A DNA stretch of 64,000 nt from Paenibacillus taichungensis (lineage in GTDB: Bacteria; Bacillota; Bacilli; Paenibacillales; Paenibacillaceae), in assembly GCF_003287275.1 (NCBI RefSeq), contig NZ_QEVW01000015.1, forward strand, positions 62,001 through 126,000, given 5' to 3'. The position numbers and the translations under genes are program-made. Shown piece by piece: positions 52,517-60,077 of this stretch (position 1 is its first letter; each line of letters starts with the position of its first letter). Under the pieces are notes generated by a model. The model was not told where the DNA came from. It worked only from the letters and a program-made list of their open reading frames with translations, and did no database searches.

Positions 52517-52885
52517 TTATGGAATATTTGTGAATCGGTCTACCCACACCATCTCCGATTGCAACACACGCTGCAGGATATTTCCGGTGGAGTCCAAACT
52601 GAATACTTGAATAACCGTGCTTGTTGCACTGAAATAATCGCTCTGAACCTCAAAATAATCTGCTGTGTTTAGCGTATATAACAACGTTCTAGATGCCTGA
52701 GGAGTCAGTTGAAACAGATCATGACCAATGGGGATTCGGGTTGTCTGTGAAGTATCCCAGCGAAAGACCTGAAGCTCAATATTGGCTGGAATATTGAGAG
52801 AATCATTCAAACAGGTGACAATTAATTGAGTAGCTCTATCACTCCCATTGGGAGAGTTAAAGAGAAGACCTGTAGTGTACGGCAT
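52517..52885 (-). CDS. Hypothetical beta-rich protein, 122 aa
   Basis: ATG 52885, six bases after GGGAGGG; an in-frame upstream extension to 52921 has no site. The chain is mostly beta-strand-like (ATQLIVTCLNDS, ANIELQVFRWDTS, RTLLYTLNTADYFEVQSDYF) with few charges, and ends QSEMVWVDRFTNIP. No signal peptide. It immediately precedes the Asp-box gene on the same strand, so the two are probably co-expressed and may interact. I do not recognise the family. Confidence 0.65.
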   Translation of the reverse strand: MPYTTGLLFNSPNGSDRATQLIVTCLNDSLNIPANIELQVFRWDTSQTTRIPIGHDLFQLTPQASRTLLYTLNTADYFEVQSDYFSATSTVIQVFSLDSTGNILQRVLQSEMVWVDRFTNIP

Positions 52886-53024
52886 CGTTATCCCTCCCTT
52901 CCCAAATACAGCTGCCGACAAAGCATGACAGTCTACTATAAAATATGTGGTTTCAAGTTAACAGCCACGGCAAAACTCACGGCCCCTTTACAATAATCCG
53001 CCCTTATTAAGCTCAAAGAAATGC

Positions 53025-53066
53025 AAAAAACTGCAAGCTCCATATAATGGAAACTTACAGTTTTTT
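53025..53066 (-). terminator. Terminator of the thiamine-binding-like gene
   Basis: AAACTGCAAGCTCCA pairs with TGGAAACTTACAGTTT, and A- or T-runs flank both sides, so it may act on both strands. Confidence 0.8.
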
Positions 53067-53098
53067 ATAAATTTATTTTATTCTCTGCTAGCTGCTGC

Positions 53099-53425
53099 TT
53101 AATTGGGCCGCGCCTGACGGGAAGCCAGTTGGTCTTGAACAGATTGCAACTTTTGCACACTCGAAGCGTCAGGTTTGTCACGGCGATCGTCGATCTTGAC
53201 GGAAGTGGAGACACGCTGAGCTCCCGATAGAAACGGAGTTTCATGCAGAGCCGCAATTGCTGTAAATACTTCATTGAGCGGGCCTTCGATAATGGTACTC
53301 ATGGAGGTCAACTGATATGTAATGCCCCGCTGGTTTTCCAATACTTTCTGCATGTCTGCCACATAACTGCTCAAGCTGGTCGTTCCGGTGCCAATTGGAA
53401 TTACGGTCACTTCTGCTATTGCCAT
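53099..53425 (-). CDS. MTH1187/YqgV-family protein (thiamine-binding-like)
   Basis: 108 aa. The family start AIAEVTVIPIGTGTTSLSSYVADMQKVL and STIIEGPLNEVFTAIAALHE are clear; most of the chain is one ferredoxin-like alpha/beta domain (DUF77). Proteins of this group have been described as thiamine-binding or as small cytosolic homotetramers. The C-terminal 30 residues are charged and probably flexible. It is monocistronic, bounded by a terminator downstream. Confidence 0.85.
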   Translation of the reverse strand: MAIAEVTVIPIGTGTTSLSSYVADMQKVLENQRGITYQLTSMSTIIEGPLNEVFTAIAALHETPFLSGAQRVSTSVKIDDRRDKPDASSVQKLQSVQDQLASRQARPN

Positions 53426-53601
53426 TTCGATCGGCCTCCCTTGGGCCCCGCAAGTTACCGGTGCCGCTCATTTTTAGTCGATTTTTGCCTGTTTTTATTC
53501 TACCAGTTGAAGGAGCCACAATTCAAACTGACGTGATAACGTCATCTGATTTGACCAAAAATTTTTTTTGATAAATCTTCAAATCTTCCAGTCCTTTTCC
53601 T

Positions 53602-53630
53602 TTGCGGAATCCTGGCTTAAATGGTATACT
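53602..53630 (+). promoter_or_regulatory. Sigma-A promoter upstream of nrdA
   Basis: TTGCGG (53602-53607), 17-nt spacer, TATACT (53625-53630). The next plus-strand gene is nrdA at 54184, so the leader would be about 547 nt. Confidence 0.65.
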
Positions 53631-53636
53631 CGGAAT

Positions 53637-54183
53637 TACGTTTCACTGTGTTGACCCTGTTTACAAACACTATATGTTGGGTTACAGTAAGAGAACAGCA
53701 ACAAAATGTAGTAAAATTGAATTACCCCACTTCTATTAGTCATCTTCTGAAATCTCGCGAAAAACAGGATGAAATCACCTCTAAAGGCACGTCCCTGTAG
53801 GTGTAAATCGCTTTCTCGAAACAGACTTGACTCGGAGGTAACGGGGCTATTTGGACTGCACCGGTATCCTCTAATTAAAGGCGTGTCTGCTATAGACAAA
53901 AGATTACATAAGCACCCTTTTCTGTCTTTTTTTGAATCTTTAAAGACAGCAAGGGATCAGGGCATCCGTGGGCATTTTCGGCCAATAGGCAGAGGGAATG
54001 CTTTTTATGTGACCATGTTCTGCGTGCTGCTCCTATGTGCAAGATGAGCAAGACTCGCTATCACCACCGTTCAGTCCATAATATGCAGCTTATATCTTTA
54101 TCTCACCGTAAGAAGACACTCAATTCTTTATATAAAGAATTTCTCCAATTTATCTCTTAAACATGCGAAAGCGAGGAATATTC
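53637..54183 (+). other. Long untranslated leader of nrdA with hairpins
   Basis: No convincing gene in this 547-nt stretch: the open frames lack ribosome sites and protein-like composition. It contains a stem with CCCTT..CTGTCTTT pairing AAAGACAG..AAGGG around 53917-53955 and a 20-bp palindrome at its end. Either a structured regulatory leader or a separate small RNA followed by a second promoter. Confidence 0.45.
54122..54141. promoter_or_regulatory. Perfect 20-bp palindrome just upstream of nrdA
   Basis: AATTCTTTATATAAAGAATT is identical to its reverse complement. It lies 43-62 bases before the nrdA start and probably is a repressor or activator site, or contains a -10. Confidence 0.55.
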
Positions 54184-56517
54184 ATGCCACAAGTTGTGAC
54201 CAAGCCGAACAACCGCCAGCTTGCCTTTGATGATATGCGCATCTCGGTATATGCAGATCGTATTCTGGAAGGACTGGACATGCTCGACAAGGAACGTCTG
54301 GTACGCGGGGTAAACAGCAAGCTCCGTCGTGACGAAGTTACCGGAGACGAGATCAGCAACGCTTTTATGATGAGCGCTCTGGAACTGGTAACGAAGGAAG
54401 AGCCTAACTGGAAATTTGCAGCGGCACGCTCCCTGCTCACTTCCCTTTACAAGAAAGCGGCAACCAACCGCAGATACAAATCTTATCCGGAAGAACCATA
54501 TGGTGCTTTCCATCCCCTTCTAGTCGATCTTGTGAAGAAAGGTATTTACCGCGAAGAACTGCTGGAATGTTACACCAAAGAGCAGATTGACGAACTTGCT
54601 GAATGCATCGACTACCGAAACGACCTGTTGTTCGACTACATCGGCTTGCTTACATTGGCAGAACGTTACCTTGCTCACGATTTTGACGGAAAAGTCATGG
54701 AATTGCCTCAAGAGCGCTACATGGTTATTGCGATGTACCTGATGCATCAGGAGCCTGCTGAGAGACGTATGGATCTCGTTAAAGAAGCTTACTGGGCAAT
54801 GAGCAACATGTACATGACGGCAGCTACACCTACGATGTCGAATGCGGGTAAAAAAGTGGCTGGACAACTCTCCAGCTGTTTCATTGATACCGTGGATGAT
54901 TCCCTTGAGGGCATCTTTGACTCCAACACAGATGTAGCACGTCTCAGCAAAATGGGCGGCGGCATCGGCGTTTACCTCGGTAAAGTCAGAGCACGCGGTT
55001 CGGACATCCGGGGTCACAAAAACACAAGTTCTGGCGTAATCCCTTGGATTCGCCAACTAAATAACACTGCGGTCAGCGTAGACCAGCTCGGAACACGTAA
55101 AGGTGCGATCGCCGTTTATCTGGACGTTTTCCACAAAGACATTCTGGCGTTCCTCGATCTGAAGCTCAACAATGGTGACGAGCGGATGCGTGCGCATGAC
55201 GTATTCCACGGCATCTGTCTGCCTGACCTGTTCATGGAGCGAGTAGCGAGCCGCGGCGAATGGAGCCTGTTCTGCCCGCATGAAACGAAAAAAGTGATGG
55301 GCTGGAAAGATGAGAACGGTCGTCCACTCGGACTGGAAGATTTCTACGATGAGTCCGTAGGCGCAGGCGCGTTCCGCGAGAAATATGAGGAAGCAGTGAA
55401 TCACCCACTGTTGTCCCGGATTACGGTTCAGGCGATTGACATCATGAAACGTGTTATGAAATCCCAACTGGAAACCGGTACGCCTTACATGTTCTACCGG
55501 GATACCGTTAACCGTTCGAACCCGAACAGTGCACACGGCATGGTGTACTCTTCCAACCTTTGTACAGAGATCATGCAGAACCAATCTGCAACTGTAGTTG
55601 AGAAAGAAGAGCTCGTAACCAAAGATGGACAAACCCGCATCGTGATTTCGAAAGTGCCTGGCGATTTCGTAGTCTGCAACCTAAACTCCATTCACTTGGC
55701 ACGTGCTGTGCCGCATGATGTATTGGAGCGTCTGGTACCGATTCAGGTTCGTATGCTGGACAACGTTATCGATATCAACAACATTGAAGTGCTGCAAGCC
55801 CAATACACCAACAGTCAATACCGTGCAGTTGGTCTGGGAACATTCGGACTTCATCACCTGCTTGCTCTCGAAGGCATTCGTTGGGAATCGGAAGAGGCAG
55901 TCACATATAACGATAATCTGTATGAAAAAATTAACTATCTGCTCGTAAAAGCCAGCATGGAACTGTCCAAGGAAAAAGGACATTATCCGAAATTCCAAGG
56001 TTCCGATTGGCAAACAGGCAAATACTTTGACCAACGGGATTACACGACAGGTGAGCGCGTAGGTCAATTCGTTACAACGGAACAATGGAAAGAACTGCAA
56101 GCCCAAGTACAGCAAAACGGTGTACGTAACGCTTGGTTGTTCGCTATTGCACCAAATGGTTCAACGTCCATCATTGCAGGTTCAACAGCCAGCATTGATC
56201 CGCTATACGAATTGTTGTCCTATGAAGAGAAAACGACATACAAGATTGCCAACCCGGCACCTGACCTATCTGAAAAAACGATCTGGTATTACAAAACAGC
56301 GTTCATGGTGGATCAACATGCTTCCATCAATATGGCCGCTGCCCGTCAACGCCACGTCGATCAGGGACAAAGCTTCAACTTGTATGTTCGTCCAGATATC
56401 AAAGCAACGGAGTTCCTGGAGCTGCACCTGCACGCCTGGAGAGCCGGCATTAAATCAACTTATTATGTCCGCAGTCGGGCATTGACTATTGAAGAATGCG
56501 ATTCTTGCGCAAGCTAA
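54184..56517 (+). CDS. nrdA: Class I ribonucleoside-diphosphate reductase, large (alpha) subunit
   Basis: 777 aa from ATG 54184, seven bases after GCGAGG; ATG 54163 is in frame but lacks a site. Catalytic features: GQLSSCFIDTVDDSLEGIF near 229 (redox Cys), YSSNLCTEIMQNQSA near 461 with the N-x-C-x-E triad, and the C-terminal cysteine pair CDSCAS for thioredoxin-dependent regeneration. The N-terminal 90 residues resemble an ATP-cone but without the usual KRDGR opening. It reduces NDPs to dNDPs with the nrdB product encoded downstream. A terminator-like hairpin lies between the two genes. Confidence 0.95.
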   Translation: MPQVVTKPNNRQLAFDDMRISVYADRILEGLDMLDKERLVRGVNSKLRRDEVTGDEISNAFMMSALELVTKEEPNWKFAAARSLLTSLYKKAATNRRYKSYPEEPYGAFHPLLVDLVKKGIYREELLECYTKEQIDELAECIDYRNDLLFDYIGLLTLAERYLAHDFDGKVMELPQERYMVIAMYLMHQEPAERRMDLVKEAYWAMSNMYMTAATPTMSNAGKKVAGQLSSCFIDTVDDSLEGIFDSNTDVARLSKMGGGIGVYLGKVRARGSDIRGHKNTSSGVIPWIRQLNNTAVSVDQLGTRKGAIAVYLDVFHKDILAFLDLKLNNGDERMRAHDVFHGICLPDLFMERVASRGEWSLFCPHETKKVMGWKDENGRPLGLEDFYDESVGAGAFREKYEEAVNHPLLSRITVQAIDIMKRVMKSQLETGTPYMFYRDTVNRSNPNSAHGMVYSSNLCTEIMQNQSATVVEKEELVTKDGQTRIVISKVPGDFVVCNLNSIHLARAVPHDVLERLVPIQVRMLDNVIDINNIEVLQAQYTNSQYRAVGLGTFGLHHLLALEGIRWESEEAVTYNDNLYEKINYLLVKASMELSKEKGHYPKFQGSDWQTGKYFDQRDYTTGERVGQFVTTEQWKELQAQVQQNGVRNAWLFAIAPNGSTSIIAGSTASIDPLYELLSYEEKTTYKIANPAPDLSEKTIWYYKTAFMVDQHASINMAAARQRHVDQGQSFNLYVRPDIKATEFLELHLHAWRAGIKSTYYVRSRALTIEECDSCAS

Positions 56518-56558
56518 GTTTTATCGTGATGCTAAAAGCTCACTAGATCTACGATGAC

Positions 56559-56610
56559 TACCAGGGCATCCTGTTTTGAATGCAAAATGGCGTTGCCCTG
56601 GTACTTTTTT
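56559..56610 (+). terminator. Terminator or attenuator between nrdA and nrdB
   Basis: TACCAGGGCA (56559-56568) pairs with TGCCCTGGTA (56594-56603), then CTTTTTTG. A second small hairpin, CAACATC-ATGA-GATGTTG (56627-56644), follows before nrdB. Confidence 0.75.
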
Positions 56611-56725
56611 GCCCAAAACACGATCACAACATCATGAGATGTTGATATAGATGCCACATTATACAACCCTAATATATAAAAGTATTAATATTACAGTGTA
56701 AATTCATTCAAGGAGTGAACGGATT

Positions 56726-57757
56726 ATGCAATTGCAGAAAATTTTCAATACCGAAGCGCCCAACCAGTCTACCCGTATCATTGAAGGGGAATGCTCAGGC
56801 ATTCTGAACTGGAACGATATTCGTATGCCTCATATGTACAAACTGTACAAAGTACTGCTGCTCAACCACTGGATCGCGGATGAAATCCCAATGTCCAAGG
56901 ATGCTTCCCAATTTGCCCAATTGGATCCGGAAGAACAGCGTACGTTCAAAGTCAACATCTCCCTGCTCGCTGTATTGGACTCCATGCAAACGATGTTTGT
57001 AGGTGACGTGAAACGTTATTTCACGGATTCCTCACTGGAAGCGATCTCGGCAATCATCGGACAACAGGAAGTGGTACACAACCAATCGTACTCTTACGTC
57101 CTGTCCTCCATCGTATCCGATCGGGAGCAAAAGGAAATCTTTGAATACTGGAAACATGATCCGGTGCTGCTTGATCGTAACCGGTTCATCGCCGACATCT
57201 ACCAGACCTTCCGGGATAATCCGTCCCCACAAACGTTCTTCCAGGCCATGGTAGCCGATCTGGTACTTGAAGGTATCTTCTTCTATAGTACGTTTGCCTT
57301 CTTCTACAACCTGGCCCGTGACCAGAAGATGATGGCAACCAGCCAAATGATCTCTTATATTCAGCGCGACGAGAACCAACACTGCTACTTCTTCGCTGAA
57401 GTGTACAAACAGCTGCTGGTAGACTTCCCTGAACTGAACACACCTGAGAACATGGACTATGTGTACAAAACGATCCATCGTGCCGTTGAACTCGAAACTA
57501 ACTGGGCACACTACACTCTCAGCAACGTACGCGGGATTGACCTGAACGAGTTGGAAGACTACATCAAGTACATCGCTAACAAACGCCTGCGCCTGATGGG
57601 TATGGAAAAAGCATACGAAGGCGTGGATGTAAACTGCATGCCTTGGATCAAACCTTTCTCCGACGAAGCACTGAATGCTACGAAAACGGACTTCTTCGAA
57701 GCCAAATCCCGTAACTACGGCAAAGTCGGCGACGATAACGGATTTGACGATCTGTAA
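56726..57757 (+). CDS. nrdB: Class I ribonucleoside-diphosphate reductase, small (beta) subunit
   Basis: 343 aa from ATG 56726 behind AAGGAGTG. Diiron and radical residues of a class Ia-type beta subunit are present: the ExxH-N-x-S-Y motif EVVHNQSYSYVLSS near 115-128 with the radical tyrosine, LVLEGIFFYS near 181 and QRDENQHCYFF near 213 (Glu and His ligands). It supplies the tyrosyl radical to the large subunit. No nrdI or flavodoxin gene is adjacent. A terminator lies downstream at 57799-57854. Confidence 0.95.
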   Translation: MQLQKIFNTEAPNQSTRIIEGECSGILNWNDIRMPHMYKLYKVLLLNHWIADEIPMSKDASQFAQLDPEEQRTFKVNISLLAVLDSMQTMFVGDVKRYFTDSSLEAISAIIGQQEVVHNQSYSYVLSSIVSDREQKEIFEYWKHDPVLLDRNRFIADIYQTFRDNPSPQTFFQAMVADLVLEGIFFYSTFAFFYNLARDQKMMATSQMISYIQRDENQHCYFFAEVYKQLLVDFPELNTPENMDYVYKTIHRAVELETNWAHYTLSNVRGIDLNELEDYIKYIANKRLRLMGMEKAYEGVDVNCMPWIKPFSDEALNATKTDFFEAKSRNYGKVGDDNGFDDL

Positions 57758-57798
57758 GTAGATATTGATCTAATGACCGCAACCTACAACAAATACAC

Positions 57799-57854
57799 AA
57801 CACTCCCTTTATTGGAATGTCATGATGGCTTTCTGTTAGTGGGAGTGTTTTTTC
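57799..57854 (+). terminator. Terminator of nrdB
   Basis: AACACTCCC (57799-57807) pairs with GGGAGTGTT (57841-57849), then TTTTT. The loop is long. Confidence 0.8.
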
Positions 57855-57957
57855 TATTTCTGTACGACTGGATAGGATACTGTACCCATCCATCCTGCGA
57901 GCTTGTAAGATATAATGGAAACAGGTTCACATTTCCCTATTGAAATGAGGCATAGTG

Positions 57958-58932
57958 ATGGAAAGAGAACTACTGGAACAACTAAACAAGTGGCATGAAC
58001 AGGACCAGTTCGGTCTCATTATTGAACGTATTCAACAAATCCCTGTACTGGAGTGGGATTATGAGCTAATTGGACAACTTTCCAGAGCATATAACAATGA
58101 AGGACGTTACCGTGAGGCTGTCCAACAGTTACTATCCGTCCATGAACAGGGCGCAAGTGACCCTCTCTGGCAGTACCGGTTGGGTTACGCTTATTATCAT
58201 ATGGCCATGTATGAGCAGGCACTCAAAGCTTTTGAGATGGCAAACGAGCTCTTACCCCATGACGAATCAACGACTGAATTTCTCGAATGGACACGGCCCA
58301 AAGCTGAAAAAATGCAACAGGATCGACAGCGCCATCAAGAGATATTGTTGGAATTGGAGCACAACGGCAGGCTGAACAACCTTAGAGCCGCTTCCGAGTC
58401 CTACGATCCAGTTTCATTCTGGGAACAGAGTGAATATGCGTTGGAAAGCTATGTATCTTCACCTTTTGACGAGGAGATGATCCAAACCATTGAACAGGAG
58501 CTAGGCTACAAACTACCTGCCTCCTACATCCAGTTAATGAACACACAGAACGGCGGAATCCCTGCACACACCGTTTTTCCAACCAAAACAGCCACTTCAT
58601 GGGCCGAAGACCATATCGCCATTACGGGGATTATGGGCATTGCACGGGACAAATCCAATACACTGGGCGGAGAATTTGGAAGTCGTTTCATGATTGAAGA
58701 TTGGGGATATCCTGATCTCGGTGTTGTGATCTGTGATTGTCCATCTGCCGGACATGATGTGGTGATGCTAGATTATCGATTCTGTGGCCCCGAAGGCGAA
58801 CCTGCTGTGGTTCATGTGGATCAGGAAGACGATTATGAGATTACATATCTAGCGCCTAATTTTGAAGCTTTTATCCGCGGATTGGTTGATGCGGATACGT
58901 TTGATCTGTCTGACGAAGAGGATGAAGACTGA
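57958..58932 (+). CDS. TPR plus SMI1/KNR4-domain protein
   Basis: 324 aa from ATG 57958 (ATGAGG seven bases upstream; GTG 57955 is next to it). Residues 25-115 hold TPR-like helices (AYNNEGRYREAVQQLLSVHEQGASDPLWQYRLGYAYYHMAMYEQALKAFEMANEL in parts). Residues 160-305 form a SMI1/KNR4 (SUKH) domain: IEQELGYKLPASYIQLMNTQNGG and GSRFMIEDWGYPDLGVVICDCPSAGHD. The C-terminal tail is acidic. SUKH proteins often act as immunity proteins to secreted toxins, but no toxin gene is nearby. It lies 17 nt upstream of the APH-like gene on the same strand. Confidence 0.85.
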   Translation: MERELLEQLNKWHEQDQFGLIIERIQQIPVLEWDYELIGQLSRAYNNEGRYREAVQQLLSVHEQGASDPLWQYRLGYAYYHMAMYEQALKAFEMANELLPHDESTTEFLEWTRPKAEKMQQDRQRHQEILLELEHNGRLNNLRAASESYDPVSFWEQSEYALESYVSSPFDEEMIQTIEQELGYKLPASYIQLMNTQNGGIPAHTVFPTKTATSWAEDHIAITGIMGIARDKSNTLGGEFGSRFMIEDWGYPDLGVVICDCPSAGHDVVMLDYRFCGPEGEPAVVHVDQEDDYEITYLAPNFEAFIRGLVDADTFDLSDEEDED

Positions 58933-58949
58933 GATCGCAGGAGGGGCTT

Positions 58950-59984
58950 ATGACAACCCGTATTTATTTTGGCTCCAATAAACTTGGTGAGATTGAGCGA
59001 GTATCCTTGCAAAAGGCGCTTCATGATTTCAATCTGGGAACGCTTAAAGATTATAAGCGAACCGATGAGGGTGTGATGGGTCAGACACTTCTTATTCGCT
59101 CTTCAGAGGGAGAATATATTCTGAAAGGCAACCCATTATATGCGGGACAACTTCAGGAAGAGCAATTCTTTGTAGAACAGCTGAGAACTCACACCAACAT
59201 TCCTGTACCTGATCCATATCTATTGCATGAAGATACCGACATATTGGGCTGGAGCTATGCCATTATGCCCCGATTACCTGGAATGCACCTGCATGATCCT
59301 TCATTACAGGCTTCACTTTCACAGGAGGATCAAGGGAATATCGCTACAATGCTTGCCCACTCCTTAGCAGAACTGCACCGTTGGAAGGTTCCTGATGCGG
59401 GAGAATATGATCCTGTAGCAAAACAGATCGTTCCCTTTGCGGGTAAATATCTGGACTGGCTGTACGGGACAATCCATCACTGGCTGCAGGATGCTGCAAA
59501 ATACTCCATGATAACAGACGAAGATACACAGTGGGTGGACGAGCAATTAAAAAACGCTGAATCTGCATTTCAATCCATGCCTGTTCCCGGATTTGTGATG
59601 GGGGATTTTAAGGTCGAGAACTTTGTGATTCAAAAGAATAGCAGCCTTGCTTCAGACTGGCAGATTAGTGGTCTGTTTGATTTTACAACGGCTTATTTTG
59701 GAGACGGCACAGCTGACTTAACCAAAATGACAGCCATGTATGTACGCGAAGGCCAACCCGAGCTTGCCAAACGATTCCTTCACGGTTACCGGGAGGTTGT
59801 CTGCGCAGCGGATACGGAGCGATATCAGCACTTTGCCACACGTCTTCGGGTGCATCTGCTCTATCAGCGTATTTTGTTATGGGGTGAATGCAAAGCAACG
59901 GGCCGAGTGACGTGGGCAGCGGATATGCCTTTTGCACATTGGGCGGAGCAGTACATGGACTCGGTAATTAATTTGCTGGATTAG
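58950..59984 (+). CDS. Aminoglycoside-phosphotransferase-family (APH) kinase
   Basis: 344 aa, start ATG 58950 behind GGAGGGG. Kinase-like fold: nucleotide loop near VMGQTLLIR, hinge SYAIMPRLPG near 102-110, Brenner-like loop MGDFKVEN with Asp219 and Asn224, and GLFDFTTAYFGD (DFD-type metal residues) near 243. The usual His of the HGD motif is replaced by Met217. Members phosphorylate antibiotics, sugars or choline-like compounds; the substrate is unknown. It follows the TPR-SMI1 gene by 17 nt and may share its transcript. Ends at a shared terminator. Confidence 0.82.
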   Translation: MTTRIYFGSNKLGEIERVSLQKALHDFNLGTLKDYKRTDEGVMGQTLLIRSSEGEYILKGNPLYAGQLQEEQFFVEQLRTHTNIPVPDPYLLHEDTDILGWSYAIMPRLPGMHLHDPSLQASLSQEDQGNIATMLAHSLAELHRWKVPDAGEYDPVAKQIVPFAGKYLDWLYGTIHHWLQDAAKYSMITDEDTQWVDEQLKNAESAFQSMPVPGFVMGDFKVENFVIQKNSSLASDWQISGLFDFTTAYFGDGTADLTKMTAMYVREGQPELAKRFLHGYREVVCAADTERYQHFATRLRVHLLYQRILLWGECKATGRVTWAADMPFAHWAEQYMDSVINLLD

Positions 59985-59990
59985 CGCATC

Positions 59991-60035
59991 AAAAACCGCC
60001 AGAAAGATGCGACACACGCTCTCCTGGCGGTTTTT
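59991..60035. terminator. Bidirectional terminator
   Basis: AAAAACCGCCAG (59991-60002) pairs with CTGGCGGTTTTT (60024-60035). Ends the convergent APH-like and peptidase genes. Confidence 0.88.
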
Positions 60036-60077
60036 CCAAACCATCATATATTTACGTCGATGACACACTCATATACA

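Noticed and set aside
53769..54047. A 92-codon open frame in the nrdA leader
   Set aside because: No ribosome site, Arg/Cys-rich random composition, overlaps predicted hairpins.
53637..54183. Cobalamin riboswitch before nrdA
   Set aside because: The B12-box core was not found by eye.
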